NCBI GenBank assembly: GCA_047495785.1
Contig: JBLDXI010000015.1
Span: 4,216,001 to 4,280,000, forward strand
Direction: 5' to 3'
Source: Lepidodermella squamata
Taxonomy: Eukaryota > Gastrotricha
Length of the DNA: 64,000 nucleotides
Below, one piece after another: positions 58,387 to 64,000 of the stretch. The position numbers were made by a program, and so were the translations under genes. Each line of letters opens with the position of its first letter. The stretch's first letter is position 1. A model generated the notes under the pieces. That model was not told where the DNA came from. It was given only the letters and a program-made list of their open reading frames with translations, and made no database searches.

Positions 58387-59545
58387 TGTAATTATGGCGT
58401 CGCGATGAACAAAGAAATCAGCGATTAGGCTTTGCAACCATCTCTTCGATGAGCTTTGGTACGTTTAGAAGACGCTTTAGCTCAGATAAATCGACAAATG
58501 CGTCAGTGCTGGGGTTTTGCGATGTACATTCGACCGCGCCGTAGAAAAATAGCTCGCTGCTTCTGGTATTTTTTACTATTTCATAATGTGTTGAAGTATA
58601 GGAATGGATTGTTTTGATTACTCGCAATGTTAGTCTGTTGTAAAACTGATGAAGATGCTGATAATAGCGCTGATAATAACATCTACAATAATAGTAATAT
58701 TCATTCCACAATTGAAAGCAATGCTCAATGATGAACTAATAGCACCGGACAATGTCTGCTAAAAACAGCAGAAAAGATAATGCCAAATTTGCAGCGGTCA
58801 GCAGTCAGCTTACATCGCATATCTCCAGTAGCGAAATTGTGTGAGCGCAAAGCGTATCAATGAGCTGCAAGGAAAAGAGATCGACCAACATCCGCCAAAT
58901 ATCTATAGGTATAGTAATATTGAACTGTGCGTTAACATGCCGGCAAATCGAAAAATAATAGGTTCAAGACCGACTTTACAGCCGGTTCATGTGCAGATGC
59001 AGTTTGTTGCCGTAAACATGTCACAATATTATTTTCGACAATAAAAACTCTTAAGAGCAAAAAAATCACCATCAAAGAAAAATTATTGGTCTGAACGCTT
59101 CGGCGATTTTATTATGTGCGCCAGCGTTACCGGTTGAAAATACCGCTTATAAACAGCTGGTCATAAAACGTGATTTTTTGGTATTTTTACGAGAAATATA
59201 TGCACCTGAAGGCCTACAGATGTGATTGATGTATAAGATGTGAGACTTGATAGCATTTATTTAACGATCTCATTCCTTATGTATTGTCATTGGAAATGGA
59301 TATTATTCTAAGAACAGGCAATATAACATTTTTATGATACTGCGCTGAGAGTCTAATCTTTGACACCTGAAAGGTAAAACTTACTTCGTCGTATTTTAGG
59401 GTAATTTAATGGGCGTCGTCAGCGAAATATGACATTAAGAAAATGAAATTTCAAAATATCAAGTCAATTGACTGTTCTGAATAAGATCGGGTTATTATGA
59501 ACTACTTCTTGAATAGAGAGTGTCGTTATAATGAAGAGGCGTAAT

Positions 59546-60172
59546 TTACGCAGACATTTTTCGACTAGTCTGAGGCTTTTCAAAATTAAATTGGATATAA
59601 TAGCGTCCACCCAGCCGCCCGCGCGGCGACGACAAGAAAAAACAAGCATTGTCCCATGCATCGGTCGTGTTTAGTTCGATAATAAACGGGTGGAATAAAC
59701 ATATCGAATGCACGGCGCATGACACATACAAACACTTGGGTTGCGGAAAAGAAGTCCCGTCCTGCTCGTCGTCACGTAGGGAAGCACGCGGTATCGGGCG
59801 AAAAGTGCGCACTCGAATAGCTCTCATCCGGAACGTTATCAGCGATAGCACGCGAGACATGTACACGTATATACATAGCTGGGCCACAAATCGCTTGTTA
59901 TATATAAAAGTAAAAAACTTTTTAATACATGCGATGAATCGAATCACAACTAAATGACATGTACACGGGCGTAATAAAGGAACTGGAAACGTGATTAAAT
60001 TTCGGCGCTCTCTTGTGCTGAGAAGGCACCGACGTCGCCTGTGGGGCCGGTCTGCAGTAATATTTAAATACAGACGATGAGATACTCCACTACTGGCTAT
60101 CGCAGTGCTCCTGTAAGTATGCGGCGAAGCATCGCTAAGATCTGACGTATTTATTTGCCAATCGCGCGACAT
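59546..60172 (-). CDS. Hypothetical 208-aa ORF (doubtful)
   Basis: Starts with ATG and stays open for 208 codons. Composition is rich in Arg, Ser, Ile and Phe with no domain, signal peptide or clear membrane helix and no nearby splice signals that extend it. It could be an orphan gene, part of a long noncoding transcript, or a chance ORF. Confidence 0.2.
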   Translation of the reverse strand: MSRDWQINTSDLSDASPHTYRSTAIASSGVSHRLYLNITADRPHRRRRCLLSTRERRNLITFPVPLLRPCTCHLVVIRFIACIKKFFTFIYNKRFVAQLCIYVYMSRVLSLITFRMRAIRVRTFRPIPRASLRDDEQDGTSFPQPKCLYVSCAVHSICLFHPFIIELNTTDAWDNACFFLSSPRGRLGGRYYIQFNFEKPQTSRKMSA

Positions 60173-61170
60173 GGGCTAAATCGAGAGCATTGGTTTTCTA
60201 TACATATCTCAACATTTTCGAAAATACATCTTAAGAGCAGGTGATGGATGACATCAGAACACCGGCCGCTAACATGGCATGTCATTTCGAAGACGCCATC
60301 GATGACGCGCATAGAGCTCTTCGGGTTTATGCTCGCAGTAATATGATAAAATGCAGAAAATTGAATAAAACTTTGAATTTTGAAATCAAAATCAATGCAA
60401 AAACACGAGACGAGACCAGTATAAATATCAAAATTATATGCTAAACAGTCGAGCGATTTTTTATACGATATATACGATAGTAAGGTTTTCGCATTAATAT
60501 ACGGCATCGCGTGACAAGACACCGTTTCGCGTTCGTGAAATCTATTAATCTTTTAATACTGCGACTTCTCTACGCGTAGACTTGCTAATATAATGAGACT
60601 AATGCAAGCCAGGGCCGGCCGGTTATTTCATGTGCGCAAAATCTTGTTATCGAAAAAAATTCGGGGCACCATTTAATTCAGGCCAGATTCTGCCAATAAC
60701 AAGAAGGAATCAGGCAATCTTTTGATAGCGATTTATGCTAGCAAATAGTCCAAATCGAGTGCGAAATTTCGGACAAAATTCTCATATCCTCTCAGTACCA
60801 GAAGAGCTACATCGCGCGTCGAAAGAAGCAGTGCGCTGTTTTCCTCGTTTAGTTTGAGACAATACATTCGGTTGAAATTTTAAATTAAAAAATGACAGGA
60901 ATTCCTATGAAGTATGCAAAGAGCTATGATATCATGTTCCATCAGTGCGATAACAAAAGAAAAAATGGATCACTGGCACTATATACTATCAATATGTATC
61001 CCTCGGGATCTCCGCGTAACATATTAGTATTTTTAAATAGAGCATTGAAATGACCCTTTATTAGTCACATTCTGCTTAATTACATGGCGCGAGACCCTCG
61101 GTGTCGATACCACAACGTTATTATCGACTTTACTGGTGCCGAACAACTCCCAACGCCGAGCCCAAATAGC

Positions 61171-61219
61171 GCGCGAGCTGAAAAGTTCAATTGCGGCAAT
61201 TGAACTTTTCAGCTCGCGC
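61171..61219. repeat. 49-nt perfect palindrome (24-bp stem, 1-nt centre)
   Basis: Left arm 61171-61194 (GCGCGAGCTGAAAAGTTCAA then TTGC) is the exact reverse complement of 61196-61219, with a single G between. DNA could extrude as a cruciform; RNA would form a near loopless hairpin. Far from the nearest gene. Confidence 0.9.
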
Positions 61220-63044
61220 ATGCCGAAAGCCTCTTTCATTTAATTGGATGTGTGTCATGCTAAGATGAATGGAGCATGCAACTTGCGCGGTAGATATATT
61301 TCTGTGAAATGCATGCAGAAAGCATCCGATCTATTGGTGCGATATGTATGAGCAGAAGAAATTCGCTGACGATTTTACTCATGTTATCCCTGTTATAGGC
61401 TCTCCGTCACAAAATCGGCAAAGATAATTTGAAGGATTATTTGGTCTTCAGTTTCCAGTATCTCCCTTTATAAACTCCCAATAAGTTGTCCTAATAACAT
61501 TGTAAACTAAATTAAAAAATTGAACATCGTCAAATTTCACAAGAATTGTAATTTCTCGGGTTTGAATTCCAGAAAAATGTTGCGGTACAGCCGTTTTTAT
61601 CAATCGCCCAAAGTCTATCAAAATTGTCCCATCTTTTTTATCTTCAATGGATTTTCATCTTTCACTTAGCATCGACATGTTGTGCTTGTAACATGATAAC
61701 ATTTATCGATTCGCCACGCGTCATTTAGATTCAGCATCCAGCCAAAAAAAACAGGATAAAAATCAGGGTAAAATCAGGATCAGGATTTATAATAGCGACA
61801 TGACGTTAATATGAATCATCTGAGTGCTAGCATTTGCACATTATGGCTAACATTTTATTTTGTACTTTTCTATTAACTTTGAGAATTTATCATCAGTGAG
61901 AAGCATTCAATGAGCCTTATCACTATCATTGCTGTAAAAAACATTTGTTATTGTGATCGTAAATCAACGCTCAGGAAGATGGTATTCTACATATAACCAG
62001 CAGGATGCATTTTCCAATTCACACCTTGGGAGCAACAATTATCAGCACTTCCAGACTTTTCCAACTCATCTTTTCAGCTGACGATTGAAGCAGACGGAAT
62101 TTGGCTCCAGAGACAGCATATAGGCGTCTCTAAAATACAGGCCCAAATGTTTTTGGTCGAAACAAATCTACAGAAAATTTAGCGCGAATAAAGGAAATTA
62201 TGTCAGGTTCGGCAACTCAGCCTTCGTGAAATTTTCAACTAAGTGTGTTTGTCTGCCCTTGGGCTTGGGCTTAGGGAACCTAGCAAAGTACTTGATTGAG
62301 AATGGACACTGTTATTACGAAATGCCTCAGGCAATATTGCGGTAGAAGCACTTGGAACTTTATTACTCATTGAGCTTTCAAAAATTACCGCGTTTAAGTT
62401 TTGACACTAAAATTATAGTAATCAGTAATACATTTTTAATTTTAGTTTTATTGAAAATCCACTAAATTTGATTTAATTTACGCCTAGCAACAGCGACGCT
62501 TTTCTGTCGCTCCTTGTTGACTGGCGAATCAAGAAATGAGTTCCACCTGTATACTCAAGAACTCCGGTCTTGCGTTATCTTCCCATTCTTTTCTTCAGCG
62601 TCAACCTTTGGCATTCGTAGTTTGATGGTTTGCTTAGTTTGATACTGATGAAAAATGCTGTGAGTTCTTCTTTGGGTGGCTATAAGTGGTCCAAAATTCT
62701 TACTTGAAACTAAGCATTTAAGTTCTGGGGGTGTTTGCGACACGATTCGATGAGAAAATATGGTGATAGGCTAGCTCAAACTTATCAAATGAGAGGTTGT
62801 GCAGCGCTCAGTGTGATCCGTTTAACTTTATAACTCCACTCCCTCAACCATCATCTCTATCAAATTATCCTTGTCTATTTCTTAGTGGTACAGACTGCGA
62901 GCTTTTACCGCATTCAGCCTCTCTCACTCTCGATTCTCCGGAGAATCTATCAGATCCCGTACTTGCTCTTCCATAATAACTTGCTATCTTGAATGCCCTC
63001 AAATTATCATTCACGTTGTTATTAGATATTGCCAGTTAACAGTA

Positions 63045-64000
63045 ATGTCGACTCGGCAGCTGGGCTCAAGTATGGAGGAAGCCGAGCAAGATTTCGAGAG
63101 TGAAGATGAAGATAACATGGACTCTGACGCGTCTCCCGAAGGAAGCATTGCTGGAGATGAAGCTGTGCCTAGAGATGAAGACTTAGAGACGGGCATGGTT
63201 ACTACGGAATTCGAGAGCGGTTCTGTTATTGCACCTGTCGCTCCTAAAGCAACATTGGCTCAGGAAATGTTGAATGAAGTCTCCTCTAGCCCCGCTTACC
63301 AGTGCTTAGATGAGGTAAAGGCGAGAATATCCACTTTCTAGTCCATATTGAACGTATTTTTACAGCTTCTGCAACAAGGGAAAATCACAGCCACGAAAGT
63401 AGCGCACTTCAAATCCAAATATCAGTACTTGCATGACCTTCTTAAAGGGTAATCCAGTTTTTAAGCTAAAGAAATAACTTCACTAAATTCTTATGATGAT
63501 GTTTGTAGCGCTAGAGACAATGAAGTCAAGCTTTTGCAGCGAGCAAAAGAAGCTACTGCTCAAGTAGAGCGTCAAAAGGGAGATTTGAACACATCAGCTG
63601 ATCAATTCCCAGACAATGCTTCAGCCACTGAAGTCGGACGCTTGCGTCTTCTGCTTTTAAAATACAATAACGATCTAGCAGAGACCGATGACCTGAACTA
63701 TCACCTTCAGTACAAAATCGAGAAGTAATATTACGCCTTTTGTCCAGTCTCTATATCAAGGAATTTACTTATCATAGCTTGGTGGAAGAACGCGACATTA
63801 TCAAGCGAGAATATGATCGTTTACCAAAACAAGAAGTAAGCGTTATTTCTTCAGAAAGCTCAAATTGATGCAATTTTTCTATGAAATAGGAGCTCGAAAA
63901 GCGCGTTCGTGATTTACAAATTAGTATCGACGATATGCGCCGCGAAATTACTCAGCGGCAGACTGATTTAAAGAGTCTCCGCGAAGATTTGGATAACCAC
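63045..64000 (+). CDS. CCDC146: Coiled-coil protein, CCDC146-like (partial, runs off the window)
   Basis: First five exons: 63045-63314, 63366-63448, 63509-63724, 63778-63835, 63890-64000 (continues). The N-terminus is acidic and disordered (residues 8-50), then SSPAYQCLDELLQQGKITATKVAHFKSKY matches the start of the CCDC146/MBO2 conserved region as I remember it (split here by intron 1), followed by heptad-rich helices (DQFPDN...EVGRLR, LQYKIEN, REYDRLPKQEELEKRVRDL). CCDC146-family proteins are centriolar and axonemal microtubule-associated proteins. The assignment rests on recalled motif similarity; another ciliary coiled-coil protein is possible. Confidence 0.65.

Larger units (their letters stand above)
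58387..63044. other. Gene-poor intergenic region, 4.7 kb
   Basis: The largest empty stretch of the window. It likely holds upstream regulatory sequence or 5' UTR exons of the muscarinic receptor (-) and the promoter of the CCDC146-like gene (+). Noted inside: a 208-codon minus ORF (59546-60172) and a 24-bp perfect hairpin (61171-61219). No tRNA or other known RNA gene was recognised. Confidence 0.5.

Noticed and set aside
58969-58979. tRNA B-box-like GGTTCAAGACC
   Set aside because: No matching A box, acceptor stem or anticodon arm at the right distance upstream.

Overview
The window is a gene-dense piece of an animal (metazoan) nuclear genome. Evidence: intron-bearing genes with GT..AG sites and U-rich TTTTCAG acceptors, many introns of about 50-60 nt, and a purely animal gene set (LRRK, tetraspanin, muscarinic receptor, MTMR5/13, AIP, CCDC146-like). 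Compactness, tight same-strand gene spacing (69-184 nt) and the laccase-type multicopper oxidases fit a small ecdysozoan such as a nematode or tardigrade, or another compact invertebrate such as a rotifer. The species cannot be fixed from sequence alone.

Layout. 1-13.9 kb: one LRRK gene (+, 7 exons, ANK-LRR-ROC-COR-kinase-WD40), with an antisense membrane-protein ORF in intron 3 and an antisense decayed gene in intron 4. 14.4-16.9 kb: a mini histone cluster, H3 (-), H2B (-) and H2A (+), all with introns. 17.2-22.1 kb: a laccase-like multicopper oxidase (-) and a mosaic trypsin-like protease (-). 23.3-26.9 kb: AIP, RPB6 and a long tetraspanin (+). 28.9-32.6 kb: hydroxylysine kinase (+) converging on a second multicopper oxidase (-). 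33.5-34.8 kb: a short TTAGGG tract and a pogo/Tc1-type DNA transposon remnant with inverted ends and TA duplications. 35.4-42.4 kb: a minus-strand run in the order HD-domain PhnZ/TmpB-like oxygenase, OST3/MAGT1, EEF1AKMT1, valyl-tRNA synthetase. 42.9-44.8 kb: a 5'-truncated non-LTR retrotransposon. 45.3-54.9 kb: mitochondrial GatB, then the 2232-aa pseudophosphatase SBF/MTMR5-13 (+). 55.4-58.4 kb: a muscarinic acetylcholine receptor (-). 58.4-63.0 kb: a gene-poor stretch holding a perfect hairpin. 63.0 kb to the end: the start of a CCDC146-like coiled-coil gene (+).

Exon structures were rebuilt by hand: every junction quoted was checked for GT/AG, for phase and for continuity of the protein family. 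Best leads: (1) two adjacent 64-nt exons in OST3/MAGT1 that encode alternative versions of the same segment and can only be used mutually exclusively; (2) an LRRK kinase whose DFG motif is DFS, i.e. a natural serine at the position of human LRRK2 G2019S; (3) an animal HD-domain diiron oxygenase of the phosphonate-degrading type; (4) split histone genes, with an H2A ending in an SQ motif.
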